Part shown: in pieces, positions 24,201-32,249 of the stretch
How positions within the stretch are numbered: the first letter of the stretch is position 1
How the letters are laid out: every line of letters begins with the position of its first letter
The notes under the pieces: generated by a model
Database searches by the model: none
The model's input: the letters and a program-made list of their open reading frames with translations, nothing else
What the model was told of the DNA's origin: nothing
Assembly (NCBI RefSeq): GCF_000764305.2
Contig: NW_025935155.1
Location: 6,259-70,258, forward strand
Direction: 5' to 3'
Source of the DNA: Hyalella azteca
Taxonomy: Eukaryota; Arthropoda; Malacostraca; Amphipoda; Hyalellidae
Length of the DNA stretch: 64,000 nucleotides
Program-made: the position numbers and the translations under genes

Positions 24201-27200
24201 GACTACAACGCTGGGCAAAAATTTAATCCAGTCAAGAGAAGTGTTTTGCAGGAGAGATGGCGTGCAATGCATGTGGGCGCGATGAGAGTGTACGAACATA
24301 CACAGAGTGGGGAGAGAGGAACTGTTATAAGTACGACTCGCGTGTCACGAAACTGTCAGTTATATTCGGTGAACGCCCCTCGCGGGAGGTGAATAATAAA
24401 CAAACAGGGTAAACTAAGCAAAATAATTGTGACCAAACGAATTGCGTTTTCTAGCAGAGAGAAACAAGCAATTTTAAGCAAATTAGCGGGCATGCATTTT
24501 CCTGATCGGTGTGTTGGATAATGCAAATTCGCATTTAAACGGAGAAATTGCCGAGTGGGTTCCAGAAAATGATGAGAGTAACAATATAGTCTGATAACTA
24601 CTGTATCTTTAGGAAAAAATGTCGTAGTGCCAGCTAACGCAACAAATACAATAAGTTAGGCGTTAGCCGAACCACAACGTGTCGGAGAAGAGCTAGTAAT
24701 TATAATAAATCATTCGACTCTCTCTTGTCATTCTAATTACGCGTTATCACTTAATGGAGAGCATAGTAAGCCCTGTAAAGTTTAGCAATGGCGCATAAAG
24801 CAAGGTTCCTCACACACTACATCACCAAGCCTGGTGCCTAGCCTCAATAGACTTAACATTGATCGGTTGCAGCAACACTACACTACTGGGTCACTGACAA
24901 ACTTTCATGGGTACCTATTGAGAGTCTAAACAAAAACTGAGGTCATGGTCAATCTTCTCTCCTGAATTCAAAAAGGACACACATCGAGCACTATTGATCG
25001 AGTTTTGAGTTGTCAGAGAAAGAATGGTGATAATCAGAATTTGGTAACAATTGAAATGAATGTAGCTCATTTCACTACTCAAAAGTGCCGCTAAGTTGAG
25101 AAGTTGTTGGTTGGTAAAATAAATTATATGAAATGTTGTGATGGCTACATACTAATTTCTGTCGGTCAGTGAAAATGAATGATACTTAACTGTAATAAAA
25201 TAAGGGGAAAAGAGCGCTCACAAGTTCGCAATATTGCACGCAAGTTCGGCAAATATTTGGCGCGCCGATGGGCCGAGAAGCGCCATAAAAGTTAGGTCAC
25301 GAGGAGGACAGGAATAAAGAGATAAATTTGGGGAATACGATGCGGGAAAATAAGTAAGGAACTGCTGGATGCGTCAGAGTAGGTCGGAATTAAGTAAGTC
25401 CATCATCCAGCATTGTCAACCCTAAGTCATCAAACATGCTGAAGGACATGCAGGCGTGAAGCCTGCCTCACAGCTGTATAGAACAAGCCATTCACAACTA
25501 AAAAATAATTGTATTCAAGGACGATATATCGAACGCCATCGAGCGAGAGGCTCGTGTAGCTTGAAACAGACTACGTATAATGTGCAAGGTTGTAGGTAGC
25601 TTGTACCAACGTATGTATGCAAACACTGGCATCGCAATCGCTACATCTTTCACCGACAGCATTGATCTTCTGGAGGCCTCATCGATTTAGGGCCAAATGT
25701 TTTCTTTTCAAGGCGTCCGTGCATGAATAAAGTGCAACCTTGTTAAAGTTTTTCAACGAGTACAATCCATATTAAATAACAAGCATGAAACGGTGAAAAT
25801 AATCTATAGATACCTGTGAATAAAGCTACGAATAACTCGGGTAAGAGGGAGGCAGAAACTAACATAAGTAAATTGTTATCTGAAATTAGCAGATTTACAT
25901 GTGTACCCACAGAGGTAAAGTGTCAAGGTTATTTCTGTCCAAGTTTGCGCGGGTGTAAGAAAGACCTTTAAACGTAATGAAGGAGTTATGCAAAGAGTAC
26001 CAATACACTGAAAGTCCGTTACATGAAAGTAATAATCAACATTAATTTAACTCGGTACAATTCAATTAAAGATTCTTCAATTTCACTGACAAGTGAATAT
26101 TAAATGAAGAAACACGCAGTCTGGAGCAGAAACCTTGTTTAAAAACCTTACACTCTCACGATACGTGATGCCCAATCAATATTTTAGCAACGTTGTGAGA
26201 TTGTCTGCAACCTAAAGTACCGCTAACACATATTTGCTATTCGATTACGTATCAACAGTATACCTGTCATATTGGGGTATTTGAATATTATTCAAATATT
26301 TAGAGGAAAATTATAAAGGCACAAGAGATTTATCAGAAAAAAGCCCACGCTGGCTCGATGGACAAACATGATCATATAAATGCTCGTTTTGTACCGGAAT
26401 AAATCAATCTTAGTATAGTTAGGCAGAAGTTGTTCTGCAATGCAGGTGGTGTTGAAGACAAGAGAGTATCTCTTATTAACAACTTTCTCGCTGTTTTCTC
26501 AATTAGTAGAATTAGACTTTTAGTGGAATTTCAAAATTGGTTGAAAATGTTGAGGTTTCATAGGTCCATTTAAACATAATTTTACGAAGTTTCGAATATA
26601 CATTTATTATCAACCACAGTGAAGTTTTTTCGCAAAGCCTAACATTTAGATTTTGTAATTATAAAGTATAAACATTGTTATTCTGAATAAAACTCAACAC
26701 CTGTACCTAAACATGCCCTAAAATAATTTCGAAGTCCTGAAGAAACCGAAGGTTTATAAGTTGATAGCTGGAGCCTGGAATTGTTAAGAGCTGGAGCCGT
26801 AACATGTCATTTAGCGTCGATGTATTGCATGACGATGCTGGTGCGAGCTTTCAGTGATGGACTCGCTGAGCGAGCCTTCCTCATATGGTTCATTGGTACT
26901 CTGGACTAAAGGTAGCAAAGGAGGCGGCGGTTTGGGATAGTTATTGTCACTTGTCACTAGCGCTGCGCTGTAAGCTTGCGCTGGCATCGTCATGCGGTGC
27001 CCCGACGCTACCAGACTGGCCATAGCTGAAGAGATAGCCTCATCATGAAGATTGAGTCTCAAGCTATCCATTTACAAACCACTGTTTTTTATGAGATTGA
27101 AACTATTTTCGATTAATTTAAAGCTTTGGTTTCGAGTTGTGTACATATAATACCTTATGCCATTCCAAAATCTCAATTTCAAGAGTTAAAAACATTCAAT

Positions 27201-29466
27201 ACTAGATATTGAATAATGCTTATTCAAAACTCAGAAAGAATATTAAATGCTTCTTGCAATCCTCATTAAACTCATTAAAAAATTAAGTCCGCAAAAAGTG
27301 AAATTCGCCTAATTAAGAAAAATATCAAAGAATTTGTTAATAAGACTTACTGGCTGGTCAAGAAAAATTGCATTCAATTGAAGTATCTTGAATCCACACC
27401 ATGCACTACCACGGATTCGGGAGTGGGTCACCGACTCCTCTACACAGTGACAAACTGTACTATCCAGTGAATATTCCAATTTCAAAAACTTCTATTCGTA
27501 CGAGAGTCTGGTATTGTAATCCCATATGGGCAAATAATTTTTAATGAAACTCACAAATAGGCGAAAATCACTACGGAGCGATCGGCAACACCCATGAAGC
27601 AGTTTTGGTGCCCATGATCTGCGTTCGCCCGACGGATTTTCTAGCTAATCTTGGAAATCAATAGGCATTACAATCGTGACCTTTATCAGTGTATCGTCAG
27701 AGCCGGTCATCGATACACAGTAAACATTGTGGATACCCTTGGGGGTCAAACACCTATGTAGCACTTTTGGTGCCCATGACCTGCGTTCGCCCGACGGATT
27801 TTCTAGCTAATCTTGGAAAAATCAATAGGCATTACAATCGTGACCTTTATCAGTGTATCGTCAGAGCCGGTCATCGATACACAGTAAACATTGTGGATAC
27901 CCTTGGGGGTCAACAAACTAAGTAGGTTATAATGCGTTGCAAATTTACAGGAGATTCGGGATAATTCGGAGAAAATCATTTGTCGCTGCTATCAAATTTT
28001 GAGCAACTGTTTGGTGGACTAATGTACGTCTAGGTAAACGTGTTCAATAATTTTTACTGAACATGAAAATTGTCTACAGTTAAATTAATCGTTGTCAATG
28101 CCATTACTATATCTAGTGGCCTGGTATCTTTAGATTTAACCTTAGTAGCCTAAGTGTTTCAATTTTTTTAAATGTTATTAACCATCTGTAATATTATTTT
28201 ATATACAGGCTTGGTACGTCAAGTTACGGTCAGTAGACAAAGATATAAACTCTCCCGTTAGTTATAGAGCAAATATAAGCACGGAGATCCGACATACCTG
28301 AGGAGGAGGTCTGGCTACTTGATGAGCGACGGGAACGCTTTCGCTCCGAGGGTCCCTGAGACCAGAGCAGCTTACGACCTGACGGATATGGAAAGCGTTG
28401 TCTTCAGTCTAGCCAACATTTCACACGTGTGTTATTCATGTTATTGAAAAGAGAACAATAAATAGAACTTCACGATGTCAAATAATTTCTCTAAATGTTT
28501 GGTTTATAATCACGATACATAATAGTTTAAGAAGTCCGTTCAGCTAGGATTAATTTTTTCCAAGCAAGAGAGCAGTCGATGTGTAGTGTGATTACATTGT
28601 TACCCTAATCACTGAACCTTGATTTGATTCATTTACATGGGAAGAATAATCGAAAAAGAAGATTTACCTTTAATTGGAATGGACTCTGAAACAACGATCT
28701 CCTGTCCTCCAGTGAGTAGGCTGTCCCAATTTTCATCCTCTTCGCCTATGCTATCGGAGTCACTGGTAAATTTCTCTTCTTCAAAGTTATCGAACGAATG
28801 AGTAGATGAAAATTTGGATCTCGACTCAGAAATATTGTGGTTATTACTTTGCTGTTTTCGTACATCCAACTCTCTAATTTGCAGGATTTTCGTTCTTTGC
28901 GAAGAAGCTGGACGAGTACTGGGTGACAATACGACAGCAGCGCCAGGTGGAGCTGGCAAGCCGTGATAAATTAAGTTATCTCTAAAATTGCTGGCACTAT
29001 TATGTTCAGAGTACGCACCCCTTCCATCCTCCCAACGGTGTAAAAGCTTCGTGTCTTCGCTACTTTCTTTTCTAAATGTTGATTGTGCACTTAGGTTACC
29101 ACTCGTAGGAATTGCAACCATTAACTCCTTGGAGCGCAATCTTGCTTCTCTATCTGACGGAGCAATATCAAAATCTTCTAGTTCTTTGGTAGTACCTAAA
29201 ACATGTCGACGAAGAGAAACCGCTTCTTTGGACGTACTGGCACGTTGGTTCAAAACAACACCATGCAAGATGTTATCAGATTCAGTCACAAGATTATCAT
29301 GAACCCTGGATACCCTTTGTTTGTACCGTGAGCTGACCACGGCTACACTGCATAGTAGGAGCAGCAGTACGAGAATAAGAGGATGCGTACACCTTTTATT
29401 TGCTCTTCTCTGCTCGCTGGCGTCCACAGGGAACGTCATCTTAGCGCAAGAGGAAAAACAGTTCAT
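2754..29466 (-). CDS. Gene A: Na+/H+ exchanger paralogue (SLC9, NHE1-5 type), whole gene, 21 exons found, one core exon missing
   Basis: Tandem paralogue of gene B, about 18 kb downstream in the direction of transcription. The exons found sum to 3508 nt; adding a 122-nt exon like gene B exon 12 gives 3630 nt, an exact multiple of three (about 1209 residues). Core motifs are intact: [47 protein letters not shown] and [13 protein letters not shown]. The exon for the segment before the YGGLRG helix is not visible between 14960 and 14184. Without it the frame breaks and a stop follows inside the next exon, so gene A is either misassembled here or inactive as a full exchanger. Selection on the other exons looks maintained: no internal stops and normal splice sites. 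Five exon edges lie inside minisatellites. Compared with gene B the tail has extra exons and a longer last exon. The start at 29466 is fixed by an in-frame stop immediately upstream. Confidence 0.85.
3242..5410 (-). other. Last intron of gene A
   Basis: About 2.2 kb, AT-rich. No repeat array, RNA or nested gene recognised. Confidence 0.5.
5411..5499 (-). CDS. Gene A exon 21: basic tail exon
   Basis: 89 nt, phase 2 to 1, with a strong CT-rich acceptor ending ACGACAG and donor GTGAGT. Encodes SKSRHHRHQKAPPTSRITSL and GEMNPLTE. No counterpart in gene B. Confidence 0.82.
6203..6310 (-). CDS. Gene A exon 20: Ser-rich tail exon
   Basis: 108 nt, phase 2 to 2, acceptor TGCCCCAG, donor GTGAGT. Encodes SLVPSISQGVSSSRNSLAPE and LRRHELHKSKS. 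No counterpart in gene B. Confidence 0.82.
6529..6749 (-). CDS. Gene A exon 19: LHYTHNRNLV tail exon
   Basis: 221 nt, phase 0 to 2, acceptor CGTACAG, donor GTGAGT. Encodes LHYTHNRNLVNEDNQELHHH, a basic segment RRQATARRMTRLASMSFSRR, then the acidic/Pro block LDDEFPLPPLNPSAPPPTSW. The first ten residues match gene B exon 19. Confidence 0.88.
8244..8603. repeat. 181-bp tandem duplication including a SINE head
   Basis: Two copies (8244-8424 and 8425-about 8603). Each begins with the same non-SINE sequence (AAAGAAAGATTGAAATAGCG) and ends within the tRNA-like part of a SINE, so the duplication happened after the SINE inserted. Confidence 0.85.
8501..8740 (+). mobile_element. tRNA-derived SINE, full copy, in gene A intron 18
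   Basis: Has a polymerase III A box (TGGCCCAGTAA, TGGCCCAGTAGG in the duplicated head) and B box (GGTTCGATCCC), then a second B-like word (GAGTTCGAGAC), and ends in an (ATT)n tail. The same composite recurs at 31211-31465. The two B-like boxes suggest a dimeric SINE. A truncated head copy is at 8320-8424. Confidence 0.8.
8871..8990 (+). repeat. Another tRNA-like fragment
   Basis: A box-like GTGGAGCAACTGAG and a perfect B box GGGTTCGATTCCC about 45 bases apart. No cloverleaf could be folded by eye, so a different SINE family or tRNA remnant is more likely than a tRNA gene. Confidence 0.45.
9105..9270. repeat. 22-bp minisatellite in gene A intron 18
   Basis: About 7 copies of GGATAACGCACACGTCGGTATA with point changes. 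Confidence 0.85.
9885..10166. repeat. 21-bp minisatellite containing the exon 18 donor of gene A
   Basis: About 13 copies of CTCCCTAGATGACCTAGCATA. On the minus strand each unit carries AG-GTCATCTAGGG, the same words as the true exon 18 donor (CAG-GTCATCTAGGG), which forms the first unit. Confidence 0.92.
10164..10335 (-). CDS. Gene A exon 18: Ser-rich tail exon
   Basis: 172 nt, phase 2 to 0, acceptor TTTTCGTAG, donor CAG-GTCATC. Encodes AIHRKNSSVSVLTGEGEGGG and ends VQEDAKLLRRAISSNPYNQ, which aligns with gene B exon 18. The donor is unit one of a 21-bp minisatellite. Confidence 0.88.
10601..10669 (-). CDS. Gene A exon 17: cytoplasmic tail
   Basis: 69 nt, phase 2 to 2, acceptor CCCGCAG, donor GTGAGT. 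Encodes LTTEGLDSDDVESFKLPQRD. Same place and phase as gene B exon 17 (66 nt), with weak similarity. Confidence 0.82.
10745..11675. repeat. 23-bp minisatellite of about 40 copies, palindrome-rich
   Basis: Unit GAGCTTGAGGGCCCGAGTACTCA, with variants replacing GGGCCC by GTACCC or GAGCCC. Each unit contains two palindromes, GGGCCC and GAGTACTC. It lies in gene A intron 16, and is the longest array in the window. Confidence 0.95.
11901..12032 (-). CDS. Gene A exon 16: cytoplasmic tail
   Basis: 132 nt from acceptor TGTGCAG, phase 2 to 2 if the donor is TTTT-GTACCG. Encodes EHFAHLYGPAELIQQHNMQM and a polar stretch. The 3' limit is uncertain: the donor was chosen because the length is within 3 nt of gene B exon 16 and the phase fits. 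Reading through instead would end at TGA 11867. Confidence 0.7.
12200..12365. repeat. Degenerate array (AAACATCTATACCAAGC-like) in gene A intron 15
   Basis: About nine degenerate copies of a 17-18-bp unit built on CATCTATACCAAA and CATCTAAATCAAA. Confidence 0.75.
12709..12809 (-). CDS. Gene A exon 15: cytoplasmic tail
   Basis: 101 nt, phase 0 to 2, acceptor GTGCAG, donor GTGAGT. Encodes RLINEKYLKRWLVRPSCEAP and LKRLFEKIAIT. A second AG six bases in would drop two residues; the first gives the same length as gene B. Confidence 0.9.
13150..13320. repeat. 33-bp minisatellite containing the exon 14 donor of gene A
   Basis: About five copies. On the minus strand each unit has AGGGTCTGCA, the exon 14 donor word, so the array seems to have grown from the splice site. 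Unit length is 11 codons and four units stay open in frame (pattern RVCTVPVVxCL). Confidence 0.9.
13319..13474 (-). CDS. Gene A exon 14: end of core and start of tail
   Basis: 156 nt as in gene B, phase 0 to 0, acceptor CTGCAG. Encodes GITMRPLVQWLNVKKHSSDR then [18 protein letters not shown]. The donor AGG-GTCTGC departs from consensus where gene B has GTGAGT; it is repeated in each 33-bp unit of the adjoining minisatellite. Confidence 0.9.
13985..14184 (-). CDS. Gene A exon 13: [12 protein letters not shown] helix
   Basis: 200 nt, same as gene B, phase 1 to 0, donor GTGATA. Encodes [33 protein letters not shown] and FTVFVQ. The acceptor (TTATAG) and the first 18 exon bases are the founding unit of the 25-bp minisatellite in the intron. 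Numbered 13 to keep step with gene B. Confidence 0.92.
14163..14375. repeat. 25-bp minisatellite containing the exon 13 acceptor of gene A
   Basis: About eight copies of CGTCACTATAACACGACAGTAACAA. On the minus strand each has TATAG-TGACG(C/T)TGTTGCTGTCG, that is the acceptor and the first exon codons. Confidence 0.92.
14184..14959 (-). other. Gene A intron where exon 12 is expected but not seen
   Basis: About 775 bases between exons 11 and 13. It holds the 25-bp minisatellite at its 3' end and otherwise AT-rich sequence with a repeated ACATTTCTCAAC motif. No stretch resembles the [11 protein letters not shown] exon of gene B, in any frame I read. A donor-like GGTGAGAAC near 14510 has no homologous or stop-free exon in front of it. 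Confidence 0.7.
14960..15055 (-). CDS. Gene A exon 11: NIS-KSYTCVKYFTKM segment
   Basis: 96 nt, phase 2 to 2, acceptor GCTGACAG, donor GTACTA. Encodes LITCGLVQAQYSFQNISAKS and YTCVKYFTKMA. The next exon by homology (122 nt, phase 2 to 1) is not found. Confidence 0.92.
15115..15300. repeat. About 70-bp tandem duplication with one unresolved base
   Basis: AACTTACGCCGTGGAAGTTT and the following roughly 50 bases occur twice in gene A intron 10. The base at 15229, at the junction of the copies, is an N, the only ambiguous base noticed. Confidence 0.85.
15570..15797. repeat. 30-bp minisatellite containing the exon 10 donor of gene A
   Basis: About seven copies of GTAGCACGTGGCTAAGTACACGTACCCCAC-type units, degenerate at the far end. 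On the minus strand each carries GGGTACGTG, the exon 10 donor word. Unit length is 10 codons. Confidence 0.92.
15795..15876 (-). CDS. Gene A exon 10: [19 protein letters not shown] helix
   Basis: 82 nt, phase 1 to 2, acceptor GATTGTAG, donor GTACGT. Encodes [20 protein letters not shown] and FHFSGII. The donor is the first unit of a 30-bp minisatellite; the first one or two extra units stay open in frame. Confidence 0.92.
16240..16427. repeat. 26-bp minisatellite containing the exon 9 donor of gene A
   Basis: About seven copies of TCACCTCTAACGTTGGTGGTGA with four variable bases. On the minus strand each unit includes AACGTTAGAG-GTGA, the end of exon 9 and its donor. Confidence 0.92.
16404..16539 (-). 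CDS. Gene A exon 9: FFVVSLGGAIIG helix
   Basis: 136 nt, phase 0 to 1, acceptor GGTGCAG, donor GTGACC. Encodes [20 protein letters not shown] and LVTRITTNVR. Its last dozen bases and the donor form one unit of the 26-bp minisatellite that continues into the intron. Confidence 0.92.
17070..17247 (-). CDS. Gene A exon 8: AVDPVAV and ND-motif transport helices
   Basis: 178 nt, phase 2 to 0, donor GTGCGT. Encodes [18 protein letters not shown] and [19 protein letters not shown]. The ion-binding Asp and Asn-Asp residues are intact, which argues against long-standing loss of function. A 36-bp direct repeat lies just beyond its acceptor. Confidence 0.95.
17252..17310. repeat. Direct repeat next to gene A exon 8 acceptor
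   Basis: AAGTTAAATAGTCAAGTTAGCGT and AAGTTAAATAGTCAGGTTAGCGT, about 36 bases apart, immediately outside the exon 8 acceptor. Confidence 0.7.
18453..18507 (-). CDS. Gene A exon 7: core helix segment
   Basis: 55 nt, phase 1 to 2, acceptor TTGACAG, donor GTGAGT. Encodes PSLYGLAVGGAMGSINIT, with the LSLYG-like start usual in NHEs. Confidence 0.87.
19758..19785 (-). CDS. Gene A exon 6: 28-nt microexon
   Basis: 28 nt, phase 0 to 1, acceptor TTTGCAG, donor GTGAGT. Encodes GTLLNIFII. Same size and phase as gene B exon 6. Confidence 0.88.
20535..20716. repeat. 92-bp tandem duplication of gene A exon 5 donor region
   Basis: The sequence GTAGCTGAAGTTTGAGTACTCACGA occurs at 20600-20624 and 20692-20716 within two imperfect copies of about 92 bases. 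On the minus strand each ends in CGTGAGTACTC, the true exon 5 donor context. Confidence 0.8.
20716..20797 (-). CDS. Gene A exon 5: [11 protein letters not shown] core segment
   Basis: 82 nt, phase 2 to 0, acceptor TGCACAG, donor GTGAGT. Encodes [20 protein letters not shown] and VLVFAIF. The donor and about 90 bases of intron beyond it are repeated once (second donor-like site at 20624). Confidence 0.92.
21337..21423 (-). CDS. Gene A exon 4: loop and FF-LVLLPP segment
   Basis: 87 nt, phase 2 to 2, acceptor CCAACAG, donor GTGAGT. Encodes a Ser/Pro-rich loop, then IVEFPKFTSEAFFLVLLPP. Confidence 0.9.
22107..22203 (-). CDS. Gene A exon 3: [10 protein letters not shown] helix
   Basis: 97 nt, phase 1 to 2, acceptor GGGCAG, donor GTAAAC. 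Encodes [20 protein letters not shown] then LGVLMGGIVFLAK. Identical to gene B for about 28 residues. Confidence 0.92.
22920..23051 (-). CDS. Gene A exon 2: first core membrane helix
   Basis: 132 nt, phase 1 to 1, acceptor GGCGTCAG, donor GTCAGA (weak). Encodes [20 protein letters not shown] and VIFAGLGKL, closely matching gene B exon 2 after a divergent linker. Confidence 0.9.
23052..26600 (-). other. Part of gene A first intron, nothing recognised
   Basis: About 3.5 kb of mostly AT-rich sequence before the candidate terminal exon. No exon with both splice sites was found. Confidence 0.4.
26603..26608 (-). promoter_or_regulatory. Candidate polyadenylation signal for the alternative terminal exon
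   Basis: AATAAA on the minus strand about 205 bases past the stop at 26811. Such hexamers are common in AT-rich DNA, so this is only supportive. Confidence 0.3.
26811..27025 (-). CDS. Possible alternative terminal exon downstream of gene A exon 1
   Basis: 215 nt from acceptor CTCTTCAG, phase 1 in, to a TAA stop: 71 residues including YPKPPPPLLPLVQ and EGSLSESITESS. An AATAAA signal lies on this strand at 26608-26603, about 200 bases beyond the stop. Phase fits both exon 1 and the cassette at 28298. Spliced this way the product would be a short protein with the exon 1 signal segment and no transporter. No family recognised. Confidence 0.4.
27597..27916. repeat. 160-bp tandem duplication in the large first intron of gene A
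   Basis: Two near-identical copies (about 27597-27756 and 27757-27916), moderately GC-rich against an AT-rich background. No coding potential or transposon ends recognised. Confidence 0.88.
28298..28378 (-). CDS. Possible gene A cassette exon: RS-rich, 27 codons
   Basis: 81 nt with acceptor CCGTCAG and donor GTATGT, phase 1 to 1, so it can be included or skipped without frame change. Encodes RKLLWSQGPSERKRSRRSSS. The patch is clearly richer in GC than the surrounding intron, as real exons here are. No counterpart in gene B. Inferred only from splice signals and open phase. Confidence 0.45.
28668..29466 (-). CDS. Gene A exon 1: signal anchor and Ser-rich acidic ectodomain
   Basis: 799 nt, ends in phase 1 at donor GTAAAT. 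A basic N terminus is followed by the hydrophobic run LILVLLLLLCSVAVVSS, either a signal peptide or an uncleaved type II anchor. The remainder is hydrophilic, Ser/Asp/Glu-rich, with two sequons (NLS, NIS). An in-frame TAA directly precedes the ATG; a second ATG ten codons in has a better context. No clear sequence match to gene B exon 1 although position, size and phase agree. Could instead be the first exon of a shorter protein, see the exons at 28298 and 26811. Confidence 0.75.
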
Positions 29467-29883
29467 TTAATCAGCAAACGAAAAATTCAGACTTGAGCTT
29501 TGAAAGCTGCTCCAACTTTTCAGGCAAATAAAAAATAACAGATAATTAAAGGAGCTATCTTGCATTTCTGTCTCGAATGCAGAAACAAACTATAAATATG
29601 TTGCACTTTAAAAAATTCTCAACACATTTCCGTTTTCAACACATTGATCAGCCATCAGGTGGAAATTTGATGCTCAGAATTTGAACACAAATGATACATC
29701 GATATCTCCATTTCTGCTCAATCAAAAATAACGAGGTAAAATCATTGAAACCAAACAAATGAACAAATTATATTACACACGTACAATGCCATACCTCAAA
29801 ACTCTATCATATCGCGAGAACGTCCGGAAACAGTGAGCAGGAGCGTGTCGTCGAGCATATACACAGAGATGCACATACGTTCG

Positions 29884-29894
29884 TATATATATAT
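29884..29894 (-). promoter_or_regulatory. TATA-like run upstream of gene A
   Basis: Alternating TATATATATAT about 420 bases upstream of the gene A ATG. May simply be a short AT repeat. Confidence 0.2.
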
Positions 29895-30489
29895 TCTAGC
29901 AGCGCTGTTAAACATCCTGTGGCGCTGAATGTAAACTCATGCCGCAACGCACAGGCACAAGCTAGCAACATCACCAACGCGAATGTGCATGACTACTAAC
30001 TTATGGTAAAACTTTTACTCGAAATTTTGGAATCTTTTGATCATATAAAAAAATAATAATAAATCAATTTCTAAATTGAGTTTTTGTGTATTTCATAAAA
30101 GAAAAAGTGAACTATTCTGCTCAGTGTGAAACAGCACACATAGAAGCTCGCAAACCAATATATCGCTCATCAGGAGATTGTGGAAGCTGATAAATCCAAG
30201 CTTTATTTTTGAGCATCGCTATCAGATCGTTTTACAAATGTCGAGGCTAAAGTCCAACAAAATGCTTTATACCAAAACAATGCGGATTTTTGTCCGATGC
30301 AAAGTTAACTTATCTAAAGAGGGATCACAGATTGACAGTTGTGATAGGTCCAGTTTGACCCAATTTATTTTCAATTATCAAAGCGGCATTTTTTTGAGGA
30401 GGGGAAGGACAATTACGGACCTTTAACAGAAATATGCGAGTAACATACGCCCTTGAATGGCACATAAAAAAGGTAATCTTATGACACTG

Positions 30490-30640
30490 AATTTTTATCG
30501 AAACCTTATTTCGATGGCCACTGAAATTTTTTAATCGAAACCTTATTTTGAACGTCAGGAAATTTTTTATCGAAACCTCATTTCGAAAGTCAGGAAAATT
30601 TTTATCGAAACCCTATTTCGAACGCCAAAGAATAACTAAA
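30490..30640. repeat. Tandem repeat of TTTTATCGAAACC(T/C)ATTTCGAA, 4 copies
   Basis: Four copies of a unit of about 37 bases; TATCGAAACCTTATTTCGA recurs with small changes upstream of gene A. Confidence 0.8.
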
Positions 30641-30762
30641 ATCAACCACACATAATCAACTTCAATACCTTAGAACTGCTCAAAATGACAAATGATCGTA
30701 CGTAAACAAATGTCGTCCTACAATAAGAAACAAAATCGCAGAATTACTCGCGAATCAAATAA

Positions 30763-31060
30763 ATGAACTGCGCGATACTGGCCATTTATGGAAGTCGCTG
30801 CGCACCGCGGGATTTCAGGATTGTGCCGAGTCACCGCCTGCCCAACACGGCGCCCGGCCCAACACGGTCTACACTCTACTGTATGCTGACCGGCACCGGT
30901 ATCACGGATACCTCGGCTGAAACTCTAACAATTTCTGGCAAAACTTTACTCTGTTTTGGCGTGCCAAAAATCTTCGCAAGCTCTAGAAGCGTGGCCGTCG
31001 AGTTTGCTGCCAGGATAATCACCGCTTCGAATTGTGTATGGTAGGCATGAATTGGTCCAA
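30763..31060. other. GC-rich patch with open frames on both strands
   Basis: Sequence rises to near-exonic GC. The plus strand is open for 93 codons (MNCAILAIYGSRCAPRDF start). The minus strand is open for about 60 codons (HAYHTQFEAVIILAANST and KIFGTPKQSKVLPEIVRVSA) before a stop. Neither product was recognised. Could be a decayed gene, retro-inserted fragment or unknown exon. Confidence 0.25.
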
Positions 31061-31210
31061 AGAAATACTCTTTAATTGTGAGTAGACAGTTGCATTCAAA
31101 GGTAAGGATTGGAAACTATTCGAAGATTTATCACGCACTCCACGAAACGATAGGACAACACGTTCTCTGGTAGCTCACTCTGAACTTTTTATATGTCGTT
31201 CGTTTTTTTT

Positions 31211-31465
31211 GGGGTGGCCCAGTGGTGACAGTTCAGAGTATACCGTGATTGGAGCAGAGTGGTGTGGGTTCGATCCCAGCTCTGTGCGACAGTTTCTGTT
31301 CAGAATCGGCGAGGAGGCCGGGCGGTTAAGCACAACAGAATTAGAGCAGTGAGTTGTGAGTTCGAGACCGCAACAAGCAGTGGATGTTCTGTGATGTCAA
31401 GAATCGGCGACAGGCTAACGGTCTAATAAACGCTGAAACCGCTATATTATTATTATATTATAATC
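31211..31465 (+). mobile_element. tRNA-derived SINE, second copy, intergenic
   Basis: Same order as the 8.5-kb copy: A box TGGCCCAGTGG, B box GGTTCGATCCC, second B-like GAGTTCGAGACC, ending AATAAACGCTGAAACCGCTA and an (ATT)n-like tail. Slightly diverged, so both are old insertions of one family. Confidence 0.8.
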
Positions 31466-32216
31466 ATTCACATGTAATCCAATAAGGCTCCTGAAACCAT
31501 AGTTTCAGCTTGATTAAAAATTTCAAAGACTCACCGAAATCTTAACTTTTTAAAAATGAAATAGATTATAGTTTAGAGAAACTTTTCTCCGTAATCCCAA
31601 TAGAGTGGTAATTCCTCACATGACACAAAAAAATTCTTTGTTTAGCAAATATTTGTCAACACAAATGACAATTGTACACGATAAGGGTTATCGCGGTCTT
31701 TAATTGGACACAAGTCGGAAACTGCTGAGTGTGCGCTATGAGGAATGTGACGCAGTGATGCAATGGTCGCCAGTGAGAGTGAGCAATGATTTGTACTAAT
31801 TTTCCGCTATCAATGTTGAAAATGAGGGCTTCAGAATAAGCACAGCTTTTAGTGATGAGTCAGTTGTCCTCTTCGAACTTTCATCTTTTACTTGCAACAG
31901 CGAGAGCGATACCATTGCCTTATCAGCATCCACTTTTGATAACGAAGAAAGCTTGCGCCATTTGCACAGGATCTATCAAGTCACTGAGGCAGATAAATAT
32001 TCACTAGATTCCCCAACTAAACTCGTTCACATTGGAATATTGAAGTAATTTAAAAAAGGACTTAAAATGAAAAGATAGAGTCACCCGAAAAAAGTCAATG
32101 GTAACAAATAGATTCAAGTCACACCGCACAGTTTTCACGACAGAACGGTGGTTAAAATTATTTGGCATGCGTCGAAATTCAAGTGCAACTCATTATGAAA
32201 AATTTCATGGAGACCT

Positions 32217-32249
32217 GGGGCCGTAATATTAAGTATATATTACGGCCCC
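32217..32249. repeat. Perfect 13-bp hairpin
   Basis: GGGGCCGTAATAT and its exact reverse complement are separated by 7 bases. GC-rich ends and AT-rich centre. No associated gene. Confidence 0.75.

Noticed and set aside
28988..29302. Plus-strand frame of 104 codons
   Set aside because: Antisense shadow of gene A exon 1.
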